Positions 13,196 to 23,930 of a DNA stretch of 64,000 bases are shown in pieces. This DNA is from Prinsepia uniflora (Eukaryota; Streptophyta; Magnoliopsida; Rosales; Rosaceae): the NCBI GenBank assembly GCA_032719365.1, contig CM064874.1:39108716-39172715 (forward strand), in the 5' to 3' direction. Position 1 is the first letter of the stretch, and every line of letters starts with the position of its first letter. Under the pieces are notes generated by a model. That model was not told the DNA's origin. It was given only the letters and a program-made list of their open reading frames with translations, and ran no database searches. The translations under genes and the position numbers were made by a program.

Positions 13196-16100
13196 CTTCA
13201 GGTAGGTTTCCTCTTGCCAGTTATGTATACATGAAATCTTTTGCTCAGATGTGGAACTTGGTGTTCCTGTCGAAAGTATACACGAATTTTTGCATGTAAT
13301 TCTCAAAGAAAAATTAAGTAGAATTCATTCAATCAAGATGAATATATAGATCCCCAACAAATGAGCCTTTCTCTGAAGAAACTAATAATCAGGGGAAAAA
13401 AAGACGTGTATCACCATTACTTCAGTTATTTGCACTTCCTAGAAACCAGCTACTATATTCGGAGATATCTTTTAGTTCGTTAAAGGAGCAGTCAAAAGTT
13501 TCATAATGATATTGCAAGTACGAACACCTAGAAGCTTGAATTTGGTAACTTACATATGTGAGCACAATCACAAGATATTTTATTGCACTGCTAAAAGATA
13601 TGAGAAACCAAAAAAATGAACGTGAGAAAAGAGCACCAAGCCTCATAATGAATTGAAATTTATGTATATATGATGAAACCAGCCAACACCATGATGAGCA
13701 AAGAGGCAGTCTGGTTTTTCAACATTTGTGACTCTGAGCTAATTTAGATTTAAAAAAAAATCAGTGACTTAGTTATGTATCAACAATATATCTAGAAAGG
13801 TGTATACCATTCTCTACTTCAAATAAATCTACTTTTACTGATGAACTACATGATTCAGTTTGATGGCTTTACCTGATGTTGCACATGTTTGCTGCTGAAC
13901 TTGTTCTGATGGAATTGGCAGTTGTTGCATCTTCTTTGGATGTGATTGAGAGCTCAATTTCCTTTGGAGACATAGTGGTTGTGATTGCTGCCGTTGATTT
14001 GGCAAGATAGCTGGAGCTGTCTGTTGGGTAACTTGGGTTTCACCCTGCATTTCAACCTTGCAATGACGCATCCATGAGCTTTTTTGAAGTACAAACGTGT
14101 TGTTTCTTTCTCCCAATTGCTCTTGTTGTGTACTAGAAAGGTTCGTTGTCTGTACCTGAATCTGCGGTGGTACACTATCCTGTCGGCATGCTTGCCTGGA
14201 CTGTTGCTGCGTCAAGTTAAGGACACAATTTGTTTGCCCTTTTGATTGGCTCTGCTGTATATTAGTAGCAACAAACTTTCTCCCTATCGAATTTGGCTGC
14301 TTTTGTGATTGCATTAGTAGATTCTCTGGTTTTGATGATACATTGTGATGAATATCAGGATCCCCTTGCGATTGATTTGTGTACCTAAAGGTTGTGTCTG
14401 GGCGATTCTTAATCACAGAATGTAACATCTGCTTCTGTCGATGACCAGAAATTGGAGCAACATGTGCCTCAGAAGGCCGTAAAGAAGGAATTTGCAGGAC
14501 AGATTGTTGAGAGGTCTGCTGCTGAGTAAGTTGTTCGAGTTTCTGCTGCTGCTGTTGTTGCTGCTGTTGTTGGGTCATAGATGACAACGACATATTTTCC
14601 TGCTTGACTTGCATGCAAAGATCAGGATTTAGCTGCTTCTGTCGAGTGTCAATGTTGGGTGAATGTTGTCTCCCCTGCTCCTGTCTGAAATTACTGGCAG
14701 AAGAAATGAAAGGTTCTCTCTGCCCTGGTAAATTTGGTACTGGTTTCTGCAAATTACCAAAGACACTTTCCGAATTAGAATTTTTGACACAACTGTTTGG
14801 CAAGGGAACCTGAGCTGATACTTTGGAAATGGGCTGTGTAGATGTTATGCTAGCAGAAACTCCACCAGATGCGATATTATGTGAAACATTAGGTAATGAA
14901 TGTTGATCACGTGCTTGAGACTGATCTGTAGATTGAAGAGCAACTGATTGGCCTTTATTACACCATTGGGGATCCAATACCAAATCTAAGACAGATGAGG
15001 AATGCAAATGACGGAGGAGGAAGTGTCTGTAGAAACAAAGCTTTTGTAGCCACCAATAAAGTTCTCCTTTTTTTTTCCCGTTTTTGGAGAGAAGTTCTCA
15101 GTTTTTTCACAATAAGAAATATATAAATATATATATATATATATATTTTCTTTTTTGTAATTTTCTCTAAACAAAAATAAAAATATAATCAAGTAGTATA
15201 TAGTTAGGGAAGATACAATATCATATTTTATGAATCTAATGAAAAAAATGTAAAACCCAGAACAAGTTAACATTGAGTAAAATGAGGACACAAGTGATTT
15301 AAGAAACACAATCTAAGCTTAACATTGCTTTTGTTTAAAATGAAGAAAATGATGTATAATGCACTTTAACAATCAACTAAGGAGCTGGATGTTAAAGGAA
15401 ATTAATTGATATTGCAAAATTCAATCAAAAATCACTGTACTAAATTTTAAATGTATTTAATTACCTGGATTCAAGGTGTTTGAATCTGAATAGGGACGGT
15501 TTTTGGATGAAGAATCCATTGCCTCCAACCTTGATTTTATTCTCATTATATATTCTTTCTACATTAGAGAAGAAGCAATTATTTCATTCCATGATAGCAA
15601 AAAAATTACAGACTTTATCATTTTAAATAAATAAAATCATCAGGGAGTCCCCAATCTAACAAATCATGAAATATCAGAACACTCAAATGGATGATATTAT
15701 ATGCTACATAAATACATGCTATGAGGAAATAGTAGAAAAAATAGTAGAAAAAATAGTAGAAATATATGCTACAGAAGAAAGACATCTGATAACTTAAGGT
15801 ACCTCATTTCTGGAAATCATATAAATCTTTTCCTCGAACTTCACAGCCACATCATTAATTTCAGATATATGTTGGTGAGAAGGTGGAAAACACTTCTGTA
15901 AGGTAATCACACTGCACCAAATTGTTAGAGACAAAAAGTTATTAGCCATGCCAGTTCGATAAAACTTGAATGTGTAATTTTTGTAGTAACCCAATCAGGT
16001 TTAGCATAAAGCTTGACATGTCTAAATTGATTCTTATTTCAATTTTAATTCTGGGAATATTAAAGAAAAATATCTTTTGTAGGTGGAATTAAATAAACTT

Positions 16101-16765
16101 TTTGTAAAGAAGTATTGCACTAGTGCAAAATGTGATTTTACAGAAACCTCGAACCTCCCATGGTAGTTTTTTTAAGAAATTAAAGAACAATAGTATAACA
16201 TATAAAGTGACAAAAACCAAAAAGTTCAGTGCAATTTTAAAAAAAAAAAACAGTTAGTTATTTCTCAGTCCCCACACACTTTTTTTTGTCTTTTCTTTTT
16301 CTTTCCTTCCAATCATTTTATTTAATTTTTCTTATTTCTTCTTATATATAAAAGTTGTGTTAAAATAAAGATTTGAAGTCAATACCAAAAATAAATAAAT
16401 CCAATTGGTACACACATTTTCGAAACCCATCCAAAAATTGGCTCTAACTAATAAAATGAAATAATATAGACAATTTAAAAGATAAATTGAGGAAGTGGGT
16501 AAAATTTTTGAACCTGCACCCTCATTCTTTTTTTCACATTTTTTGTAGTTTCTATTCTTATTTTAAAAAAAAAAAAAGCAAAAACAAAAGAGCAAATGGC
16601 ACACGCTCACTAGTGACAAGATAAAATTTAAGCGATCAAAAGAAGAAAATTACTTAGGGGAAATTTAAATGGTGTTTGTACCTAAACATATTCAACTTAC
16701 ATTTTATTCACAACTTTCTTTCGAGATTCTGCTGAAAATTTTGTTCTCCAATCAACGGGTTCCAT
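4685..16765 (-). CDS. MED15: Mediator complex subunit 15 (MED15), tail module
   Basis: MED15 belongs to the Mediator tail and links transcription activators to RNA polymerase II; in Arabidopsis MED15A (NRB4) it is needed for salicylic-acid responses. Eleven coding exons join in phase: 16701-16765, 15803-15911, 15465-15558, 13873-14985, 13196-13266, 12723-12797, 11617-12549, 11144-11491, 5508-5729, 5301-5392 and 4685-4883, giving 1106 residues. Residues 1-89 form a KIX domain (DWRTKFSAESRKKVVNKI, VKFEEKI). The middle is rich in Q and S with a polyglutamine run. A conserved segment NWQEETYLK ... MYLPLL follows, and residues 937 to the end match the plant MED15 C-terminus (GTIVRCSF, PIQPLRLLVPANYP, AKTWDFCARAV). 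The start is the first ATG after a noncoding 5' exon with no ATG; an in-frame TAA lies just upstream. No disabling change was seen. Intron 8 (5730-11143) holds a copia element. It is shorter than Arabidopsis MED15A (about 1335 residues), mostly in the Q-rich middle. Confidence 0.93.
5301..5392 (-). CDS. MED15: MED15 coding exon 10
   Basis: Acceptor ATACAG|T, donor TCAG|GTACGC. It encodes PIQPLRLLVPANYPLCSPI, nearly identical to the conserved plant MED15 block. Confidence 0.92.
5508..5729 (-). CDS. MED15: MED15 coding exon 9
   Basis: Acceptor TTGCAG|G, donor ATG|GTACGT, 74 codons in phase 0. It encodes ALLEEITAINLQLIDTV and GTIVRCSF, hallmark blocks of the plant MED15 C-terminal domain, with an acidic DDDDS insert between them. 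Confidence 0.9.
5886..6116 (-). repeat. Copia 3' LTR
   Basis: 231 bp copy of the 5' LTR with scattered substitutions. The minus strand just inside it (6117-6132) reads CCGTCTTGCGGGGGCG, a short G-rich tract in the polypurine-tract position. Confidence 0.93.
6117..10227 (-). pseudogene. Decayed copia gag-pol polyprotein
   Basis: Gag starts at 10227 (MATQNPNPIT). The gag-protease frame is interrupted by in-frame stops at 9796-9798, 9457-9459 and 9337-9339; the last falls inside the CCHC zinc knuckle (WCGT-stop-GHNAKRC). The protease keeps LLDSGASHHVT (near 9240) and the pre-integrase keeps LWHSRLGHPS. The frame stops at 8593, and the integrase core then continues in several frames; where TDNGGEF is expected the reading is TNGGGEF, so a catalytic Asp appears lost. 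Reverse transcriptase is readable (GTWELVPP, KARLVAKGF, KAIYGLKQAPRAWY), but YVDD (7090-7101) is out of frame with the upstream part. RNase H reads SSTKAEYR where SSTEAEYR is usual. It is clearly non-functional. Confidence 0.93.
7697..7718 (+). repeat. Poly-G run in copia linker
   Basis: A run of about 22 G on the plus strand (poly-C on the element's sense strand) encodes polyproline in the linker between integrase and reverse transcriptase. Run length is a likely site of assembly error. Confidence 0.8.
10270..10281 (-). other. Primer-binding site, initiator tRNA-Met
   Basis: TGGTATCAGAGC on the minus strand directly abuts the 5' LTR. It is the standard complement of the initiator tRNA-Met 3' end used by most Ty1/copia elements. 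Confidence 0.95.
10282..10504 (-). repeat. Copia 5' LTR
   Basis: 223 bp, nearly the same as 5886-6116. On the plus strand it begins TGTAAGG and ends CCTTATTA, with the target duplication directly outside. Such short LTRs are usual for copia elements. Confidence 0.93.
11144..11491 (-). CDS. MED15: MED15 coding exon 8
   Basis: Acceptor TTTTAG|G, donor GAG|GTATGC, 116 codons. It includes DIGSVVCAIDRI (consensus DI.SVVSM.DRI) and ends in the basic stretch IKRSRIE. The donor opens the 5.4 kb intron with the copia insertion. Confidence 0.88.
11617..12549 (-). CDS. MED15: MED15 coding exon 7
   Basis: Acceptor TTTTAG|CC, donor GCG|GTTAGC. It begins QSEIDNIEKLKEFKIRL, the conserved helix pair after MYLPLL. 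It then runs through Q/S-rich sequence to TPGISASPLLEE and EPIQRLIKA, which match conserved plant MED15 positions. Confidence 0.9.
12723..12797 (-). CDS. MED15: MED15 coding exon 6
   Basis: Acceptor TGGCAG|G, donor AAG|GTAATT, 25 codons in phase 0. It encodes VESLRSMYLPLL, equivalent to the IKAMKEMYLPEL block of plant MED15. Confidence 0.87.
13133..13193. repeat. (TA)n(GA)n microsatellite in MED15 intron 5
   Basis: About 12 TA units run directly into about 18 GA units and end two bases from the exon 5 donor. On the transcribed strand this gives a CT-rich, then TA-rich start to the intron. Confidence 0.95.
13196..13266 (-). CDS. MED15: MED15 coding exon 5
   Basis: Acceptor CGACAG|GA, donor AAG|GTTCTC. 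It encodes the conserved NWQEETYLK motif (plant MED15 consensus DWQEEVYQK). The donor directly abuts the (GA)n/(TA)n microsatellite in the following intron. Confidence 0.85.
13873..14985 (-). CDS. MED15: MED15 coding exon 4 (Q-rich)
   Basis: The acceptor CTTAG|AT completes a GAT codon; an alternative acceptor 45 bp upstream would run into a stop. The donor is TCAG|GTAAAG. It encodes 371 codons of Q/S/N-rich low-complexity sequence, with a mixed CAG/CAA polyglutamine tract near 14528-14575. Such regions are typical flexible activator-binding segments in MED15. Confidence 0.9.
15124..15146. repeat. (AT)n microsatellite, MED15 intron 3
   Basis: A short AT dinucleotide run in the intron between coding exons 3 and 4. 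Confidence 0.9.
15465..15558 (-). CDS. MED15: MED15 coding exon 3
   Basis: Acceptor ATGTAG|A, donor CCAG|GTAA. It encodes KEYIMRIKSRLEAMDSSS, the last KIX helix (plant consensus DYLRKIS.KML.ME), then a serine-rich linker. Confidence 0.88.
15803..15911 (-). CDS. MED15: MED15 coding exon 2 (KIX domain)
   Basis: The acceptor is GGTGCAG|T rather than the nearer CTTACAG: only the former restores phase and keeps the KIX continuity NKIVITLQKCF. The donor is GAG|GTACC. It encodes the conserved VKFEEKIY helix. Confidence 0.85.
16701..16765 (-). CDS. MED15: MED15 coding exon 1 (KIX helix 1)
   Basis: It encodes MEPVDWRTKFSAESRKKVVNK plus two bases of the next codon and ends at a strong donor, AT|GTAAGT. 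The exon probably extends upstream into untranslated sequence to an acceptor near 16790. Confidence 0.88.
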
Positions 16766-16790
16766 ATTGAGTTCAGCTTGGGCACCCTTT

Positions 16791-17931
16791 TAAGATTCAT
16801 TCATAAACAACAGGAAATTATGTGAGGTCTAGAGCTATACAAAAGACTTCCCAACCAATCACATTGAAAAGAACAAATTTCAAGGGTAGAAATACAAAAG
16901 AGAGCCTACATATATTTTTGCCCTTTATCTTTTTCAGGCATATAAAATCATGTGCAGAGGTAATCCAGAGGAAGCAACTCTGATGGCTAGATTTAAACAA
17001 AATCACTTGCATCCCTTTCAATCAAGGGATACTCATAAAATCTCATGCTTAGCAAAAAAAGAAGAAATGCCTTATTTCCCCAATTGAAATCTCATAAAAG
17101 AAGGACAAACCTCTACTTTCTTCGACTTGTAATAAAAGCAATCAAATTCCTAGAAGCTGCAAGCATTTGATTGTATAAGTCTAAAGGGAAATAATTTGTT
17201 GATGCTTTCCTGCTATATTAACGCTATATTAAATTATAAGAATCCAGAGGAATTTCCAACTTCCTTCCCTCTACCATCTCTGTTGCAGACTTTAAAAAAA
17301 AAAACTAGGAAATGAATTGAACACAAAAACCAACCAAACAAATTTAACATAAAACGGTGAGAACTTTGCCAAATGACAAACTCGGGTTATCTAAGATTTT
17401 GACACAGGTCTAAGTTCAAAGATCCAAATTCTTTTACAGCATTGCAACAACCTTCAATAAAAATTGTTCTTGCCCAAAAACATAAAAGTGACAAATTAAC
17501 CAAACTGATAGAGACGCTAATTCTATCACAAACTTAGCCTCCATAATATAAAACATCATGGTAATTGAAGCTGAACACTTCATTGCAAAAAAATAAAAAT
17601 AAAAAAAATAGAAAAACCCCGAAAAATTTGCAATTTCAGTTCACAAAGTGAAAATATTTGATTTCTTTAATTTTCTTTTTTCAATTGGAAATATCAAGGA
17701 ATAGGGATTAATAGGCATGTCCGCCCAAAATGCGTATGGGCTAGGGTTTCAACGAATGTAACACATATATTCACGTATGCATCACCAATTCACAGTATCA
17801 CTACGAAAAAAATCCCAGAAAAAATCACGATTCAGAGACAAATTAAACACATAATCATCCTCAATACAAAAGAAGAGATAAAAACACCAAAGTAAAAAAA
17901 GGAGAGGGGAAACTCATGGAGTGATTCATAC
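16791..17931 (-). other. Intron in the MED15 5' untranslated region
   Basis: AT-rich sequence between the predicted noncoding exon and the start-codon exon, with no coding signal. A leader intron next to the start codon is common in plant regulatory genes. The 3' border near 16790 (AAAAG) is weakly defined. Confidence 0.5.
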
Positions 17932-18060
17932 CTTTACAGAGTACTTGCTGAGATAAAAACGAAAACAAAATAAATAAATAAGCTGTAAAACTTGAGGAAA
18001 GGACCAATCTTTGACTCAGTGACGCTCTTCAAAGGAGAAAGGAACAATCTTTGATCATTT
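17932..18060 (-). other. MED15: MED15 noncoding 5' exon (predicted)
   Basis: On the minus strand the sequence has no ATG and ends with CTGTAAAG|GTATGAATC, a good donor. The first coding exon begins about 1.1 kb further on, so a 5' untranslated exon split from the start codon is likely, as is common in plants. The upstream end is a guess; a possible TATA-like TATAAT lies near 18094 on the minus strand. Confidence 0.5.
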
Positions 18061-20651
18061 GTTTGCCGCTGGGTGTGTGAGCAGAGTGTAATTATAGGCC
18101 TTGTGTTTGTGATAGCTATGGTTTCTACTTTGTAACGAAGGCATTAATAATCATTCTGCAATGTGCATGCATATCATGATTCATGAATTCATGATTATGA
18201 TTATCTCCGCGTCAAGCCGTCAAGCGATTAAGTTTGCAGTTTTGGCAACAAAGAAAATATGGTGTGCAGGGGGACAGCTTAGCATATTAAGGTGAAAAGT
18301 AAACCCTCACCGAAGGTAAAAAAGGGGAAATTATTATATTAGTACCATATTAAGGTTTTTATTTATTTATTTTATTTTATTATATGATAGTTGTTTTATT
18401 TATATATTTTTAAAAAATACGAAATTTTATTAACAAAAAAAATAAAAAATAAAAAAAGCTAAATTGTAAATAATTTAACTATAAATATGAGTAAATACTT
18501 CCAATGATCATGTTTGATATTTCTTGAAAAGATCTAAAGGAAATACCGCACAAAATAATATAACTTGAATCTCAGAATATCATCAAGATTATTATCGTCC
18601 GAACAATTAATCTTTGCAATCTAAAAAAAAAAGTAAAGCATAACATAGCCAACACATGACAATATAGCCCACCACCATACAATAGATTCTTCAATCTGGC
18701 ATGACTGACACCACTGCCACAATGGAGAGGACCGTAATTGCTTGAACAAAATCATCAGGAGTTAAAATTCTGTGAAGGAAAATCAGGCTCTTGAAGAGAA
18801 GAGTTTCACCAACAACTTGACCCATCAAGACAACAAAATCTATTATCATGATTGATAGCATGACGATGGACAAGAAAAGGAAACCTGAAGACGAATAAAC
18901 TTCAATGAGATTGACACCACAAATTGATTGGATTATCTGATTTATTCACTATATCTCTATGGGTACAAAAGATCAACCGGAGAAACAAATTTTTAGAGGA
19001 ATAATTGATTTTTAGAGGAGGCTAAGGTTTTTGTATAGGAAACTAGGGTTTTAAAAGGAAGTTCTTAAAAAAAATTCACAAGATTCATCGATCGTGAACT
19101 TAATTGCTCAATATGTAAAATAATTGCTGTCTAATAAATTTACAGGGAACGTCAAAAATTAAATTAAAATTAATTGCGGTCCAACTAGATGTATCGCATT
19201 AGTCCACACAGTGCATCTCATTAACATGGCTTATATGTAATCCTATGGATATGGTAGTATCATTTAATAATTTTGCATGTACGAAGGTTCAACTGTGGAA
19301 GTTGGGTCGGAAAGTTGTGTAGTATTTTTTTAAAATAAAAAATTATATGATTATATATCATATGGGCAAAACCATATCAGCAATATTAATCTATGATAAT
19401 AAGATTTATAAACCAATATGACAATACTAATTTGCACAAAACTGCACTAACACCTAACAAATCCACATCTTTAAAATTATGCAAAATTATATCAAACCTA
19501 CAAAGTCCAAAACAACCAAAATCTTAAATTATATCAAACCTACAAAGTCCAAAACAACCAAAATCTTAACAAAGCATAGAGCATTGTGAATTTAAGGAAG
19601 ACTTAATCTCCAACGATTCATTTGTTCATAAAATGACCAAAATCATAATCTAACTATTTTGACCATAATCAATAGGAGCTATTGTGGCAAAGTCCTTCAA
19701 CAGTGAGGTAAAAAAAAAATTAGGTTAAAAAAAATTTGAAACAAAGATTTTGAATAAAGGGTTGGATTGAAAAGATAACAAAATAAGATGATCGGAATCT
19801 CAGATATTAAAATCGCTCAGATCATGAAGTCGACATAAAGAGACTGTTGTCACTACCAAAAAAAAATTGATTTAAGGGGATATTCCCTTTAGTTTGCTTT
19901 TTTCTTTGGGATTGAGAGGAGAGAAACATAAACTAGGATTTATTTTTTTTTCTGATAATTTCTTGACAAAGTTGTGTAGCATGGTAACTTTGATATCTTT
20001 TATGCATTCCGGCATGGTAACTTTGATATATTTTCTAAAAGTTCACATGTATTCTATTAAGATTTTTAAAGAGTTGATCAAAAGTTGGGGAGTATTCAAT
20101 TTAGACTTACTTGGATAGGATACTTATAAAGTCACTATAAATTGGGATGTATTCAATTAGGAATTTCATAACTCCATAAAAGTTTTGGGGTATTGAAAAA
20201 TGAATTGAATATTGTTGATTCCATACAAATGGTAGAGTTTTGTGGAATTTGACAAATTTGTTAGTGTGAATCATGTTATATAATACCTAGTTCATGAGTT
20301 CTCTAGTCTCCTCCCTCATTCCCAAAATCGGATTTCAACAGAGTTTATACCAAGGCTTTAAATTTATTATTTGTGATTTATATAGTGTTTGGTGGTGGAG
20401 TGAATTTTCTCGCACCCAATATATGAAGCAAAGGAGGATTTTTGGTTGGATATTCTTGGTGGATTTCGGCTTGACTATGAGTGGGTGTTGGCTGGATTTT
20501 TATGATGGTTTGGTTGGAATGAAGAGGAGGCCTTAGCCAAGTTTTGTGAGTTGTTTTGGCTTACAAGTGTTGGCTGGATTTTTTTGGCTTACAAGAGTGG
20601 CTAGATTTTTTTTATAAGAGTTGGCTGGGAGTGTTTTGAAGGGGTTGAGTG
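18061..20651. other. Spacer upstream of MED15
   Basis: AT-rich DNA. The first few hundred bases should contain the MED15 promoter; no TATA box is strong enough to call. A 60-codon minus-strand frame at 18691-18873 predicts two hydrophobic segments but resembles nothing I recognise. A 42-bp direct repeat lies at 19486-19569. From about 20390 the sequence becomes GT-rich and repeats 'ggctggattttt' several times, suggesting a decayed repeat. Confidence 0.5.
19486..19569. repeat. Tandem duplication, 2 x 42 bp
   Basis: The unit beginning attatatcaaacctacaaa and ending in accaaaatctta occurs twice back to back, the copies essentially identical, so it is a young slippage or duplication product. Confidence 0.85.
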
Positions 20652-21142
20652 GCTATACCTTGTGACCTTATGGCCTAGACAAGCTTTGATTTGGGAAAGG
20701 CTAGTTGGTAGCTACTTTTCTAGCTATTTTCGGCCAAGTTGGCAAATTATGATCACATTTCAACTAAATTGGGGTTGGGCTTATATTTTTACTAAACCTA
20801 ATTTTCTTCGACCCAACCCAAGTCTTGAAAAAATATGGACGTCGGACGGGTTTCTCATCAAATCCTCATCCGACCTCGATTGCCAATTGGTCGAAATAAG
20901 GGGATAAATCAAGTTAGATAATGTCAACCTAGAATCTTCCCGAAAAGAAAAGGTTTTAATCAAATCTCAATCAAGTATTTTGATATCAATCCGACTTGGA
21001 AAGATTTGGGTGGCCTGACTTGAAAAGATATGGGTGGCCTGACTTGGAAAGATTTTGGGTGGTCTCGATTTGGAAGGATTGCGGGAGGATCAAATTTGGA
21101 AGGATTTCGAGTGCCTCAACTTGAAAGGTTTTAAGTCAAAAG
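20652..21142. repeat. Duplicated flank of element A, copy 1
   Basis: These 491 bp match 23931-24422 with only a few changes and end in AAAAG, the target-site sequence of element A, immediately before an LTR end. It is therefore host flank copied together with the LTR. No gene is visible; the short plus frame starting TLWPRQALIWERLV recurs in both copies only because the DNA is duplicated. Confidence 0.85.
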
Positions 21143-23352
21143 TGACAGGACCCGTCCCAACTGGACCTCGATAACCGTGCCTAGTCCTGCTCCCGTCTGA
21201 CAAGTCAACTGAAGTCCCGAAAGTACCCTTCAGCACCTGTCAGACCAGGGATAACTGTACTGATTTCTGCTCATGCCTCCGCCTCGAGATCAGCCCCAAA
21301 CGTTGTGCCACGACCTGGAGGGTCATAAAAAACAAAGGTGTGAGTGGACAAAAATATATTCGTTAAAATACATTTATAAAAGACATCCTTTACCCTCCAG
21401 TTTTACAAACCATGCATGCATAGGGAAAAACACATAAATCATTTAAATCATTTTATAAAATCAGTTCACCATAATAATAAAACATATAACTCGGGAATTA
21501 CACATCCGAGGATCCTCTGGGAATTACACATCCAGAGTCGTAATCCATTGCTGGGAATTACACATCCAGCCTCACCAGGAATTACACATCCGGTCCCTCC
21601 AGGAATTACGCATCTGGAGTCATCAAACATCAATACACAATCAAAAACATTATGTCAAATCAAGCATCAAAACCATGTCAAAACCATTATCACGGGGCCA
21701 TATGCCCAAATCTCATTTCTCGTCAATCCGTAAAATCATTAAATAATTCAATACACGTAAATCTGTAAAATCATATCCGAAAACATCACAAATCTTTTAA
21801 ATCAATTTCTCAACTCATAATCCAAGCCAAAACCAATCACAAATCCCGGGTCTTCGCCCAAAACAGTCATTTCACATTTTCTCGAAAAACGTGCCCGAAG
21901 CACCAATTAAAATAATCATTAAATCTCAAAATAATCATATCAAATCATTGCAATTCAAATCATGCCATAAATCATATAAAACATTTAACTATGCATGCAT
22001 ATCAATTTATAAAGCAAACGTCCACTCACACACCGTCCAACTGCTCGTTTCCCGCGCTGCACGCGTTTCAATAATTTCCGATACGAGCCAGGAATCCCGA
22101 ATCCTGTCCAAAATCATTACTCAGGGTCACCAAGGACTCAATTTACATCATACTAATTTCTCGTAATTTTTCGGAAATTTAATATTAATTTAATACGTAA
22201 CATAAACCTTCGGACCCTCGAAACATTATCGAGACGGCGTCCGATCGACTCGCAACCAACACCAAAAATGTTCGTTACATCAATTAGGACAAGTTTCATG
22301 TTGAACTCACCTCGGGATTCCCCCTCACGCGTCCCCACGCGCCGCCGTGAGTGGCTGCGCGTGGTTGCCACGCGCCTGCTACAGTATAGTGAACAGTAAT
22401 CGTTCCAACCCATTTCTCTGATAAACGAAGCCTACGACCCGCGAGGTAACCCGGTTCGATTGCCATCAATTCGACATCAATTTCTACAATTCAACCATCG
22501 ATTAGCATCGTCATAGTCTCAATTGAAGTTCTGTACAATCAATTAGGTGTTAACTTACCTTAATCCCTTCGACTCAAACTCGATTAGCGAAGAACACCGA
22601 AGCACTGTTCATCAGCCAATCGTCCAAAATTATCACTGGTTTCCTTCAATTGATGCATCAAGAAGCATCGTTGGGTCCTTATAAACATATTCCCCCGATC
22701 AATTTCGTGGTTCCATGGCCTCAAATCCACGACTCAAACTCGAAAATTCGAAGTTATCCCCCTCTCTGTTCTAAGGCCAAACGACCCCAATTTCCTTCGT
22801 TCTTGATCCAGTTCGACTCGTCTCACTCCCAGAAGGCTAAAACAAAGGTCAATTTCCCTCAATAACGTCCATAAGTTCGAAGTCGATCCTAAGGTGTTCA
22901 TCCAAGGTTTCGGGTTTTTCTGGATTTTCAACTGGGTTTCAATGCCCTTCATTCTTCTCTATCATTCCTCATGAAATCACGTTCAATGATACCAATTTCT
23001 CATGTTTTGGTTGCTGGGCAGAATCAATGAAAATGAGATCAATGTCTCTGTTTTTGTGTTGTGTTTAGCTATAAACCATTTGTTAATTTTGAACAATCTG
23101 CATCATCACCCTCCACTAATCTCACAAACATGGTGACAAGTGTCACCACCTGCCCAATCCACATCCAAATTAGTTGACTCACCAGATTAATCACACACTT
23201 ATCCATACTGCAACAAATTACCATTTTACCCTTACTAGCATAAATTACCAAAATACCCCTCATTGTTCTAGACCCATAACTTTTTCGTTCGGACTCCGAT
23301 TGACGCATGCCGCCTGTCTACGGATTCAGCGTCCCGAGACCTATCCAACGGT
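21143..23352 (-). mobile_element. Truncated LTR of element A (duplicate copy)
   Basis: It begins TGACAGGACCCGTCCCAAC, the inner terminus of the family A LTR, and follows the LTR at 24423 almost base for base for 2.2 kb. It stops inside the U3 region at ccaacggt, missing about 300 bp. It lacks an 11-bp repeat (ctgggtttcaa) present in the other two copies. With the flank it forms one 2.7 kb duplicated block. Confidence 0.9.
21490..21619. repeat. Array of five hairpins with one loop, copy 1
   Basis: Five short inverted repeats follow one another. All enclose GAATTACACAT or a one-base variant, but the stems differ: CTCGG/CCGAG (21490-21510), CTCTGG/CCAGAG (21515-21537), GCTGG/CCAGC (21550-21570), ACC-A-GG/CCGGT with a bulged A (21574-21594) and CTCCAG/CTGGAG (21597-21619). 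Stem pairing is kept while stem sequence changes. Function is unknown; the array lies in the transcript-side part of the LTR. Confidence 0.9.
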
Positions 23353-23930
23353 TTTTTTTTGAAGTAAAGAGGGATGGCTGGAATATTTAAAGGAAGGTGC
23401 GGATTGAGTTAATTGTGAGGGGGGATTTTTCCTCTCCTCACGGTTGCTTGTGCTAGGAAGAAAAGGAAAGCAATCAAAATGAGTTTGATTGATGGAAAGA
23501 AAGTAAGTGAGAAGGACCATCAAATGATGAAAGCAAAGAGGCTTTTTTCTCTTTTTACTTATAGTTACGACCAAGAAGAAAAAATGGGGTGTTGGACTTT
23601 GTTTCTTTTTTCTTTTCCTTTACATCCTTCTTGTCAAGTTACACCATATACATCTCCATCACATAAATAATTGTTAGCCCTATGACTTTAGACAATTTGT
23701 GATTTGAGAAGGCCATGTGGGAGAGAGGAAATGAAGGCTTTTCTCTCTTTATGCTTCGGTCATGAGGAAGCATGAAATTACACTTTTCTTGTCAAGTCAC
23801 ACAAGTACACCCACTTGTATAATTGGTTGCATCAAGACCAAGGAAAAATGGCCAAAAAACTCTTTCCATGATGCCCAAAACGTTTTTACATGTGTGGTGG
23901 GTGAGTTTTTATGCAATTTGGAATCAAAGT
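23353..23930. other. Spacer between duplicated blocks
   Basis: 578 bp of unrelated sequence with no gene, beginning with a poly-T run at the truncation point and ending where the second copy of the flank starts (gctatacctt). It could be the original upstream neighbour of the flank or filler DNA from the rearrangement. Confidence 0.6.

Noticed and set aside
18691..18873. 60-codon minus-strand frame with two hydrophobic segments
   Set aside because: No recognised motif, no splice context, no homologous copy in the window; length is compatible with chance.
19850..19872. CACTACCAAAAAAAAATTG as a CACTA transposon end
   Set aside because: No subterminal repeats and no partner end; an A-rich chance match is as likely.
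21490..21619. Regular hairpin repeats could be taken for a CRISPR array
   Set aside because: Spacing is irregular, stems vary, spacers are only 4-13 bp, there are no cas genes and the DNA is plant nuclear LTR sequence.
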